11,047 nt of DNA, from positions 1 through 11,047 of the forward strand of contig DAOVXU010000042.1 in assembly GCA_030635995.1 (NCBI GenBank). Reading direction: 5' to 3'. This document shows positions 1 to 6,431 of this stretch, one piece after another. The DNA comes from Arcobacter sp. GTDB lineage: Bacteria; Campylobacterota; Campylobacteria; Campylobacterales; Arcobacteraceae. Made by a program: the position numbers and the translations under genes. The notes under the pieces are model-generated. The model was not told where the DNA came from and did not search any database. It was given only the letters and a program-made list of their open reading frames with translations. How positions within the stretch are numbered: position 1 is the stretch's first letter; each line of letters opens with the position of its first letter.

Positions 1-1041
1 AACTTCCCCATCAACAGAAGCTTTTTCTCCTGGTTTTACTTCAATAATATCTCCAACTACTATCTTGTCAAGTTCAACTACGGTTTTTCCACCATCTTTT
101 ATAATAGTAGCTTCTAAAGGTATTTGTGATTTGATTTTATCCATCGTATCAACAGCACCTTTTTTTCCTATAACTTCAAGATATTTACCAACAAGAACAA
201 AAGTAATAATCATAGCAACACTATCAAAATAGCTATGTCCTTCCCCTCCAAATAGTATATATAAAGAGTAAATATAAGTTAAAGTAGCTCCTGTAGCAAC
301 TAAGAAGTCCATATTTATAATCTTATTTCTAAGTCCATAATAAGCCCCACGAAAAAATATCCATCCACTATAAAATAAAACAGGAGTTGCAAAAAGAAAT
401 TCAGCAATATGTACTAATTTTAACATATCATCTGCCATACCAGTAAAAAATCCAGTATATTTAGCAACACCTATCATCATAATATTCATAGATGCAAAAA
501 TGGCTATACTCATTCTTAAAAAATAATCACGATTATTCTTAGTAGCTTTTTTTTCACTATCTGTTCTATCATATGGATATGCGTTATATCCAATAGATCT
601 AATCCTATCTATAATTGCAGATAATTTAACTATATCCTCATCCCATATTATTTTTGCTTTATAATTAGTAAAATTGATATTTGCCTCAACAATCCCCTCC
701 ATATCTCCAAGCACTTTTTCATTTAACCAAATACAAGCAGCACAGTGAATCCCCTCAACAATCAAATCAATAGAACTAAAACCTTCTCTTGTCCTTTTTA
801 TATATCTACTTGCAAAACTTTCCATATCAAAATTTGAACTATCATCCCCAACAGCAAGTGGTTTATCTAAAGTATTTTTTCCAACTTTATCATAAAAGCT
901 ATCAAGTCCGTCATCTTTAAGTAGATGATATACACCTTGACATCCATTACAACAAAAGTTTAGTTCTGGGTTTTCAGGCTCTTTTATCATCACTTTTTCA
1001 TCAAATTCAAGATGACAATGGGTACACTTAACTATCGACAT
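1..1041 (-). CDS. ccoI: CcoI/FixI-type copper-translocating P-type ATPase, N-terminal 347 codons (cut by left edge)
   Basis: Heavy-metal P1B-type ATPase of the inner membrane. The CcoI/FixI branch moves Cu+ for assembly of cbb3 cytochrome oxidase. The frame opens at ATG 1041 and is open to base 1. In order it shows a cysteine-rich N-terminal module (C6, H8, C9, H10, then C30-C31-x2-C34), an HMA copper-binding domain with GIHCAACIWLNE (C100 and C103), four hydrophobic segments at about 174-195, 209-230, 243-264 and 272-291, and the start of the actuator domain ending KPGEKASVDGEV (336-347). The TGE loop, the CPC membrane motif and the DKTGT phosphorylation site lie beyond the edge. The extra cysteine module before the HMA domain is typical of CcoI/FixI and argues against plain CopA. 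The start overlaps the end of the asparaginase-like gene by 10 bases, and AAAAAAGG upstream may be the ribosome site. The ccoI assignment is by family resemblance; generic CopA is the alternative. Confidence 0.88.
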   Translation of the reverse strand, partial: MSIVKCTHCHLEFDEKVMIKEPENPELNFCCNGCQGVYHLLKDDGLDSFYDKVGKNTLDKPLAVGDDSSNFDMESFASRYIKRTREGFSSIDLIVEGIHCAACIWLNEKVLGDMEGIVEANINFTNYKAKIIWDEDIVKLSAIIDRIRSIGYNAYPYDRTDSEKKATKNNRDYFLRMSIAIFASMNIMMIGVAKYTGFFTGMADDMLKLVHIAEFLFATPVLFYSGWIFFRGAYYGLRNKIINMDFLVATGATLTYIYSLYILFGGEGHSYFDSVAMIITFVLVGKYLEVIGKKGAVDTMDKIKSQIPLEATIIKDGGKTVVELDKIVVGDIIEVKPGEKASVDGEV

Positions 1042-1541
1042 TCAAACAAACCTTTTTTATAATTCTTTTTTATTTTATTATGTTTAGCAATAATTCCACT
1101 CATAGAGATATAAATATTATTTTTTACATCGGTATTTAAAAATCCAATAGCCATCATCAATGAAGCTGTTGATTCAATTGGTTCAAGCTCAAAAGGTTGC
1201 ATAGCACCTACTAAAACTATTTTTTTATTTTTTATTTTTTTATTTAAATATATCGCTGTTTTATCCATCGTATCAGTTCCATGTACTATAACTATATTTT
1301 TATATGTAGATTTTTTACTAACTTTTACTAACTCTTTTCTATCTTGTTCTAATATATCAAGACTATCTTTGTAAATCATCCCTTGTATCTTTGGTTTAAT
1401 ATTAGTGTAATAAATGTTATTTAATATATTTTCTATAATCAAATTATTTTTATTAATTTCTAACTTTCCATTTAATAAATTATATTGTTTATTAAATGTA
1501 CCGCCTGTGTTAATTATTAGAATTTTATTACTACTCTGCAC
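1032..1541 (-). CDS. Short asparaginase-like protein (N-terminal asparaginase domain only)
   Basis: A 169-residue protein matching only the N-terminal domain of L-asparaginases, which are usually about 330 residues. It keeps TGGT (T12 in the nucleophile position), a DS pair (D59-S60), HGTDTM (T89 and D90, the second catalytic triad positions) and a GAMQP motif (112-116) equivalent to GAMRP. A Lys-rich tail (about 152-165) could supply the catalytic lysine. The C-terminal domain, which completes the active site across subunits in classical enzymes, is absent, and there is no room for it because the stop lies inside the next gene. The start is GTG at 1541; the first in-frame ATG is codon 55, after the first catalytic motif, so GTG is preferred. 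No strong Shine-Dalgarno sequence is visible. Activity is uncertain: it could be a real minimal asparaginase, a related amidohydrolase or a binding protein. The frame is intact, so it is not called a pseudogene. Confidence 0.8.
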   Translation of the reverse strand: MQSSNKILIINTGGTFNKQYNLLNGKLEINKNNLIIENILNNIYYTNIKPKIQGMIYKDSLDILEQDRKELVKVSKKSTYKNIVIVHGTDTMDKTAIYLNKKIKNKKIVLVGAMQPFELEPIESTASLMMAIGFLNTDVKNNIYISMSGIIAKHNKIKKNYKKGLFECR

Positions 1542-1550
1542 TTTTATTTT

Positions 1551-1602
1551 TTCACTTTTAACTAATTTATGCTATTATATCTGATATTAAATATGAAAGA
1601 AG
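1551..1602 (+). promoter_or_regulatory. Promoter and ribosome site for the REC-GGDEF-EAL gene
   Basis: In the 68-base divergent gap, TGC precedes TATTAT at 1573-1578, an extended -10 of the kind common in Campylobacterota. A weak -35-like TTCACT lies at 1551-1556 with 16-base spacing. A purine-rich AAAGAAG at 1596-1602, seven bases before the ATG, is a plausible Shine-Dalgarno sequence. Start of transcription is expected near 1585. This is motif reading only. Confidence 0.5.
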
Positions 1603-1609
1603 TTTTACT

Positions 1610-3235
1610 ATGAATTCAACGGCTGTTAATTTAAAAGATGTCACGGTATTGTATTGTGAAGATGAAGATGATTTAAGAACTGTTACTGGTGATGTTATAC
1701 AACAATTTACAAAAAAAGTTTTTCTTGCAGAAGATGGGAAAGTTGGACTAGAGTTATTTAAAAAATATGCTGATGAGATAGATTTAATAATTACAGATGT
1801 AAATATGCCAGAGATGAATGGTTTAGAGATGGCAAAAGAGATAAAAGCTATAAATTATAATATCCCTATTATCGTTGCAACAGCTTTTTCAAACTCATCA
1901 TATCTACTTGAAGCTATTGAACTAGGTATTGATAAATATGTTTTAAAACCAATAGATATTAAAAAATTATTTACAGTGATGAAACAATCTTTACTTTATC
2001 ATGAACTACAAGATCTATATAGAGATAATTTCACAAGATTACCAAATAGAAATGCCCTTATAAAACAACTTAAACAAGAATCCCCATCAATACTAGCACT
2101 AATTGATATAGATGACTTTTCAACTCTAAATGAGCTTTATAGTGAAGCAGTTGGAGATGAAATTTTATTAGCATTTAAAGAGATGTTAGAAGAATCTTTT
2201 CCAAAAGATGAGTATGGAATATATAGAGTAGGAGCAGATAAATTTGCCATCCTTGCTAAAAATTCAGATATGCTACAAAATGAACTTAAAGTAAAATGTG
2301 AAAATTTTATACAAATTGTCGATACAAATGGTGCAACGATAGATAATAATACTATTAATTTTGCAATAACAGTTGCTATTGCAAAAACTAATAATCATAA
2401 AACGTATGAAACAGTTCAACGAGTTCTAGGGATGGCAAAATCAAAATTTGTTCAAATTTTAGAATATGATAAAGATACACACGATACACATAAAAACTTT
2501 GAAGAAAATATGATTTGGATAAAAAAGCTTAAAGAGGGTCTAACTGATGGTCATTTTAAAGCTCACTTTCAAGCAATTGTACACTCTTCAACACAAGAAA
2601 TTTATAAATATGAATCTTTAATTAGATACATTGAAGATGACGGTGAAGTTATTTCGCCTTATAGATTCTTACCAATTGCAAAAAAAGCAAAACTTTTTAA
2701 TGGAATTATTAAACTTATGATTACTGAATGTTTAAATTTTATTAGAGGTAAAAATACCACTGTAGCTGTTAATATATCTTTTGATGATATTAAAAATAAA
2801 GATATATATGCTTATATTATAAATTTACTAGAAGAAAACAAAGATATAACTCATCAATTACATTTTGAACTACTTGAAACAGAGGAGATTGAAGATTTTG
2901 AAATGGTTCGAAAATTTATTGATGATGTACATAAATATGGATGTCAAGTTGGTGTAGATGATTTTGGAGCAGGATATTCAAATTTTAATATGATTGAAGC
3001 ACTACAAGTAGATTTTATTAAAATTGATGGTTCACTAATAAATAGTGTTGATGTAGATGAAACACAAGCAATTATCGTTGATACAATTGCTGGATATGCT
3101 AAAAGAACAGGTATAAAAACTGTTGCGGAATTTGTTAGTAAAGAATCTATATACACTAAAATACATGAATTAGGAATTGATTTTGCACAAGGTTACTATT
3201 TTGGGAAACCAATTAGTTACGTAGAAGTTCCTTAA
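1610..3235 (+). CDS. Response regulator with degenerate GGDEF and intact EAL domain (probable c-di-GMP phosphodiesterase)
   Basis: Cytoplasmic 541-residue signalling protein, with no membrane segment or signal peptide. A receiver domain spans about 10-125, with acidic E17/D18, phospho-acceptor D63 (TDVNMPEMNG), T91 and K113 (KP). The GGDEF-like domain (about 135-285) keeps the entry motif (TRLPNRN) but has VGADKF at 207-212 where GGDEF should be, so diguanylate cyclase activity is unlikely; it may only bind GTP. The EAL domain (about 305-541) looks complete: ESL in place of EAL keeps the glutamate (KYESLIR), followed by VNISF, ELLETEE, VDDFGAGYSNF, IKIDGSLI, TVAEF and QGYYFGKP. The likely role is phosphorylation-controlled hydrolysis of cyclic-di-GMP to pGpG, affecting motility or biofilm. 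No histidine kinase gene is adjacent, so the partner is unknown. It is divergent from the asparaginase-like gene and has its own promoter. Confidence 0.93.
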   Translation: MNSTAVNLKDVTVLYCEDEDDLRTVTGDVIQQFTKKVFLAEDGKVGLELFKKYADEIDLIITDVNMPEMNGLEMAKEIKAINYNIPIIVATAFSNSSYLLEAIELGIDKYVLKPIDIKKLFTVMKQSLLYHELQDLYRDNFTRLPNRNALIKQLKQESPSILALIDIDDFSTLNELYSEAVGDEILLAFKEMLEESFPKDEYGIYRVGADKFAILAKNSDMLQNELKVKCENFIQIVDTNGATIDNNTINFAITVAIAKTNNHKTYETVQRVLGMAKSKFVQILEYDKDTHDTHKNFEENMIWIKKLKEGLTDGHFKAHFQAIVHSSTQEIYKYESLIRYIEDDGEVISPYRFLPIAKKAKLFNGIIKLMITECLNFIRGKNTTVAVNISFDDIKNKDIYAYIINLLEENKDITHQLHFELLETEEIEDFEMVRKFIDDVHKYGCQVGVDDFGAGYSNFNMIEALQVDFIKIDGSLINSVDVDETQAIIVDTIAGYAKRTGIKTVAEFVSKESIYTKIHELGIDFAQGYYFGKPISYVEVP

Positions 3236-3248
3236 AAAAGGAACTTCT
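3223..3248. terminator. Perfect 9-bp inverted repeat at a convergent gene junction
   Basis: AGAAGTTCC (3223-3231) pairs with GGAACTTCT (3240-3248) across an A-rich 8-base loop. The left arm lies in the last codons of the EAL gene, and its stop (3233-3235) is in the loop. The gmk stop is at 3255 on the other strand, so the hairpin sits between convergent genes and could serve both. The U-tract after the stem is poor in both directions, so a bidirectional terminator is likely but not certain. Confidence 0.6.
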
Positions 3249-3254
3249 AAAAGT

Positions 3255-3875
3255 TTATTGTAACCAACTCTTTATAATATTATTTTTGTTAAATAATCTA
3301 GATTTCTTTGTTGAAGCAATAGCTATAGATATTAACTCTTTTGATGCTATATCTAAATCATCATTTATAATAAAATAATCATATTTATCTAAACTCTTTA
3401 TCTCACTTTTAGCATTTTTTATTCTATTTGTTATAACATCTAATGAATCTGTTCCTCGAAATTCTAATCTTTTTTCTAGTTCTCCTAGCGTAGGAGTAGT
3501 GATAAAAATAGATGTAGTTAAATCATCAAGTTTTACTCTAACTAAATCATGACCTTGAACATCAATATCAAATATTACTAATTTACCCTCTTCTAGAGCT
3601 TTATTTATTGGCTTAAGAGATGTACCATAGTAATTATTATGTACAGTTGCATATTCTAAAAAGTTATCATCTTTTATATCTGCTTCAAAAGATTCCTTAG
3701 AGACAAAATGATAATCAACACCATTTATTTCTCCAGTTCTTATCTCTCTTGTTGTTGTAGATATTGAAAAATAATAATTATCAATCTGCTTATACATCTC
3801 TTTTAATAATGAACTTTTACCACATCCACTAGGTCCAGATAAAATTAATATTGCACCTTTATTTAAATTATTCAT
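3255..3875 (-). CDS. gmk: Guanylate kinase
   Basis: Phosphorylates GMP to GDP with ATP, an essential cytosolic step in making GTP, dGTP and cyclic-di-GMP. The length of 206 residues is normal for the family. The P-loop GPSGCGKSS is at 14-22, followed by the GMP-binding region STTTREIRTGE...DYHF, FLEYATVHNNYYGTS (canonical FLEWA-VHGNYYGTS), the Walker B-like FDIDVQG, and an Arg-containing lid (RGTDSLDVITNRI). ATG 3875 follows immediately after the TAA of the upstream acidic-protein gene, and GGAGAAG inside that gene's end is a strong ribosome site that fixes this start. It is the last gene of the rpsB operon; the hairpin at 3223-3248 lies just beyond it. From memory, gmk follows an acidic-protein gene in C. 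jejuni and H. pylori as well. Confidence 0.97.
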   Translation of the reverse strand: MNNLNKGAILILSGPSGCGKSSLLKEMYKQIDNYYFSISTTTREIRTGEINGVDYHFVSKESFEADIKDDNFLEYATVHNNYYGTSLKPINKALEEGKLVIFDIDVQGHDLVRVKLDDLTTSIFITTPTLGELEKRLEFRGTDSLDVITNRIKNAKSEIKSLDKYDYFIINDDLDIASKELISIAIASTKKSRLFNKNNIIKSWLQ

Positions 3876-4649
3876 TTACTTCTCCAATCTTAATTGTAAA
3901 GATATCTCTTTTCCATCAATTAACTTATCAATAATATTCTGATCAAGTTTTTTAAATAATGGAGAAAGTTCTTTCATAGAATATTTATTTAAAATAAGTT
4001 TAATTGGCTTAGTATCATCAAATTCATATTGATTTACATCATCAATAGCTTTATCAATAATATCTCCTAAATCTACCCAATCATTTTCATCCATATTTAC
4101 ATTTGAACTATGTTCAGTATCTTCATCACTAATCAAATCAAATAGCTTAGATAGCTCTTCCTTATCTAAAACACCACCATGACCTAATTCTTCTTTTGTA
4201 ACTAAAGTTTCATCTTCAAGTGACTCACTATATTCATCTTCATTACAAATAATATCTTCATCTGACATATCAGCTACAAATGAAACTAAATTATCTATAT
4301 CTTCATCCTGCTCATTAGTTGATGCAGTTTCTATATTTGGTATAGTATCATCTAGTTTTATATTTTGCAAAAATTGTTGTAGCTGAGATGGTAAAAAAGG
4401 TTTCTTTAAAATAGTATCAAAATTATTACATTCAGTATCTTTATTTGTAATTAAAACTAATTTTTTACAATAAGACTTATATTTTAATATTTCATTATTT
4501 TTAAATTCATCATCAACCAATATCAAATCAACTTTAGTCAATACTTCATCACTAGTAACAATTTTTAAATCAATAGATAATTTCTTTGATACTAGTGTGA
4601 AAATTTGATTTATAATATTTGTTTTTGATATTAAAATTATACTTTTCAT
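3876..4649 (-). CDS. Acidic protein with degenerate receiver-like N-terminus, function unknown
   Basis: 257 residues, not matched to a characterised family. Residues 1-99 look like a response-regulator fold: a hydrophobic strand (SIILIS), a DLILVDDEF strand with D46 at the phospho-acceptor position, KLVLITNKD, and an LKKPF motif (K83-P84) like the conserved Lys-Pro. The acidic pair after strand 1 is missing, so it is probably a pseudo-receiver. Residues about 100-206 are very rich in Asp and Glu and are likely disordered, with short hydrophobic islands (DKEELSKLFDLI; DWVDLGDIIDKAI). The end (about 210-257) is mixed and ordered, including LSPLFKKLDQNIIDKLI. Its start overlaps the ABC ATPase stop by 4 bases (ATGA) and its stop abuts the gmk ATG, so it is translationally tied to both. 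From memory, C. jejuni Cj1178c (highly acidic protein) and H. pylori HP0322 (poly E-rich protein) sit in the same place beside gmk; orthology is inferred. Confidence 0.85.
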   Translation of the reverse strand: MKSIILISKTNIINQIFTLVSKKLSIDLKIVTSDEVLTKVDLILVDDEFKNNEILKYKSYCKKLVLITNKDTECNNFDTILKKPFLPSQLQQFLQNIKLDDTIPNIETASTNEQDEDIDNLVSFVADMSDEDIICNEDEYSESLEDETLVTKEELGHGGVLDKEELSKLFDLISDEDTEHSSNVNMDENDWVDLGDIIDKAIDDVNQYEFDDTKPIKLILNKYSMKELSPLFKKLDQNIIDKLIDGKEISLQLRLEK

Positions 4650-5350
4650 TTTATTTGTTCCAATGTTTGATCTACCAACTTATAAACTTTATCACAACTA
4701 AAAGCTATCTCTTTATCGTGTGTTACAAGTATCATACCAGCATTTTGCTTTGATACATAATCAAACAATACATTCATCACCTCTTTAGCTGTATCTTGAT
4801 CAAGATTACCAGTTGGCTCATCGGCAAATATTATTTTAGGTTTTTTTGTTAAAACTCTTGCAATTGAAAGTCTTTGTTGTTGACCACCACTAAGCTCCCC
4901 AATACCTTGTGAAATAACATGCTTTATATTTAAAGCTTCTATTAAATCATCATCTATTTTATTTCCACTTAAAAATTCTGCAATCTTTAAATTTTCATCA
5001 GCACTAAATCCACGAAACAAATAATGTGCTTGAAATATTATCCCAAAATCATCTCTTCTTAACTCTAACATCTCTTTTTGTGAAAGTTGAAATATATTTT
5101 TATCTTTAAAATATACATCACCAACATTTGGTTGTAAAAGTGAACAAAAGATATTTAAAAGGGTAGATTTACCACAACCACTCATACCAATAATTGCTAT
5201 TGTTTCTTTTGGGTTAAGGGTTAAATTTATATTGTTAAATAAAGGGTAATCAAAATCATGAGAAATCCCCTTTGCATTAAGCAAAGGGGATTTCAATGCT
5301 GAATGTTGAATATTGAATATTGAATTTTTAGATTGTTCATTATAATTCAT
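4646..5350 (-). CDS. LolD-like ABC transporter ATP-binding protein with a repeat-derived N-terminus
   Basis: 234-residue ATPase of the LolD/FtsE/MacB type that would drive an inner-membrane ABC complex. Walker A GMSGCGKST (55-63), a Q-loop in IIFQAHYLFRG, signature LSGGQQQR, Walker B IIFADEPT, D-loop NLD and the H-loop histidine in LVTHDKE are all intact. No permease gene is adjacent, so the substrate is unknown; LolD, lipoprotein release, is the closest resemblance. The first 22 residues (including NSIFNIQHS) are not family-like. They are encoded by a 7-bp-period AT repeat plus one arm of a 13-bp inverted repeat. Normal homology starts at about residue 23. ATG 5350 is the only in-frame ATG near the front and has no clear Shine-Dalgarno sequence; TTG codons at residues 19 and 23 are alternatives, the latter giving a typical LolD start. 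It overlaps the next gene by 4 bases and lies 23 bases after tsf. Confidence 0.9.
   Translation of the reverse strand: MNYNEQSKNSIFNIQHSALKSPLLNAKGISHDFDYPLFNNINLTLNPKETIAIIGMSGCGKSTLLNIFCSLLQPNVGDVYFKDKNIFQLSQKEMLELRRDDFGIIFQAHYLFRGFSADENLKIAEFLSGNKIDDDLIEALNIKHVISQGIGELSGGQQQRLSIARVLTKKPKIIFADEPTGNLDQDTAKEVMNVLFDYVSKQNAGMILVTHDKEIAFSCDKVYKLVDQTLEQIK
5263..5293. repeat. 13-bp perfect inverted repeat inside the ABC ATPase N-terminal codons
   Basis: AAATCCCCTTTGC (5263-5275) and GCAAAGGGGATTT (5281-5293) are exact reverse complements separated by ATTAA. In the mRNA this forms a stable hairpin with six G-C pairs. It encodes residues K20 to S30 of the ABC ATPase. The downstream arm encodes the family-like AKGI, while the upstream arm looks like an inverted copy of it. 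There is no U-tract, so a simple terminator is unlikely. It may lower ABC expression relative to tsf or hide a TTG start. Confidence 0.8.
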
Positions 5351-5372
5351 AATTCAACATTCATAATTTAAA
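5300..5372. repeat. AT-rich heptamer repeats in two opposite arms
   Basis: The left arm, from 5300, is TGAATGT TGAATAT TGAATAT TGAAT. The right arm, from 5345, is ATTCATA ATTCAAC ATTCATA ATTTAAA. Both have a 7-base period in opposite orientation. TGAATGTTGAAT (5300-5311) is the exact reverse complement of ATTCAACATTCA (5352-5363), with 40 bases between. The right arm fills the tsf/ABC gap and the left arm encodes ABC residues about 10-17. Similar dispersed TTGAAT-type repeats occur in other AT-rich genomes (general recollection, not searched). Confidence 0.75.
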
Positions 5373-5373
5373 A

Positions 5374-6429
5374 TTATTTAGCCATTTGTGCAGCAACTTC
5401 AGCTGCAAAATCTTCCTCTTCTACAACAATTCCATCACCAAGTTCAAATCTAATATACTCAGTTAGTTCAATTGAAGCATCTACATCTGCTATAGCTTGC
5501 TCTACTGTTTTAGAATCATCCATTACAAAAGCTTGAGATAAAAGTGCATTTGCAGTATCAAGTTGACTATTATCTAAGATAAATCTATCCATTTTACCTG
5601 GAAGGATATTTCCCCAAATTTTTTCTGGTTTACCTTGCTCTTTTAATTCAGCTTTAAAAACTTCTTCTTGAGTAGCTAATGCTTCATCAGTTAATTGAGA
5701 TTTAGAAACAAATAAAGGGATATTTTTTTCTGGTTTACCAAGTCTATGTAACTCAATATTTAGTTTTTCAATATCAGCAATAATTGCTTTATTTTCACTC
5801 TCAATAAACTCAGTAGATAAGTCATTGTAAGAGATAACTGTTGGTTTCATAGCAGCAGCATGCATACCTAAAGACTTAAGTAATGCAGCTGTTTTTTCTT
5901 TAGCTTCAGGAACACAAGTAGCAGCTAAAATAACCCCTACTCTACCATTTGTATGTACATAACCATTTACTACACCAGTATCAGTTCCAATTGTTACCAT
6001 TTTTCTAGCAACAATATTTTCACCAATAATAGCAATTCTAGAATTTAAATACTCTTCAAATGTTGTACCATTAATAGTTGTAGTATTAAGTTCTTCAGTT
6101 GTACTTACACCTGTAGATTGAACATGAGATGTAATTTCATTTTTAAGATTAATAAAGTCATCATTTTTAGCAACAAAATCTGTTTGAGAATTTACTTCTG
6201 TCATTGTAACTTTTGTATTATCTTCATTTACTAAAATAGAGATAAGACCTTCAGCTGCAACATTACCACTTTTTTTAGCAGCTTTTGCAAGACCTGATTC
6301 TCTTAAAAATGCCATAGATTTTTCAATATCTCCATCACATTCATTTAATGCTTTTTTACAATCAAGCATACCAGCACCTGACTGAGATCTTAATTCTTTA
6401 ATTAATTTAGGAGTTGCTGCACCTGCCAT
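5374..6429 (-). CDS. tsf: Translation elongation factor Ts
   Basis: Nucleotide-exchange factor that releases GDP from EF-Tu during protein synthesis in the cytosol. The N-terminal UBA-like domain is clear (TPKLIKELRSQSGAGMLDCK, then KALNECDGDIEKSMAFLRE). TDFVAKN follows at 83-89, containing the Asp-Phe pair that displaces Mg2+ in EF-Tu. Two dimerisation-type core domains follow, including KPTVISY and LGDGIVVEEEDFAAEV near the end. At 351 residues it is longer than the E. coli protein (283) but in line with Campylobacterota EF-Ts as I recall them. ATG 6429 lies two bases after the rpsB stop, and AGAGG in the end of rpsB is the likely ribosome site, so S2 and EF-Ts are co-translated as in most bacteria. 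Confidence 0.98.
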   Translation of the reverse strand: MAGAATPKLIKELRSQSGAGMLDCKKALNECDGDIEKSMAFLRESGLAKAAKKSGNVAAEGLISILVNEDNTKVTMTEVNSQTDFVAKNDDFINLKNEITSHVQSTGVSTTEELNTTTINGTTFEEYLNSRIAIIGENIVARKMVTIGTDTGVVNGYVHTNGRVGVILAATCVPEAKEKTAALLKSLGMHAAAMKPTVISYNDLSTEFIESENKAIIADIEKLNIELHRLGKPEKNIPLFVSKSQLTDEALATQEEVFKAELKEQGKPEKIWGNILPGKMDRFILDNSQLDTANALLSQAFVMDDSKTVEQAIADVDASIELTEYIRFELGDGIVVEEEDFAAEVAAQMAK

Positions 6430-6431
6430 GA

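Noticed and set aside
1032..1541. Asparaginase-like gene as a pseudogene
   Set aside because: The frame is uninterrupted, the N-terminal catalytic motifs are intact and its end is neatly coupled to ccoI, so it is kept as a real short gene.
2944..3156. 70-codon open frame on the minus strand inside the EAL domain
   Set aside because: It lies wholly antisense to a well-conserved catalytic region, and its peptide shows no family features or ribosome site.
5300..5372. Heptamer repeats as a CRISPR array or iteron origin
   Set aside because: The units are 7 bases, contiguous and in opposite arms, with no spacers, no cas or replication gene, and they overlap a coding region.
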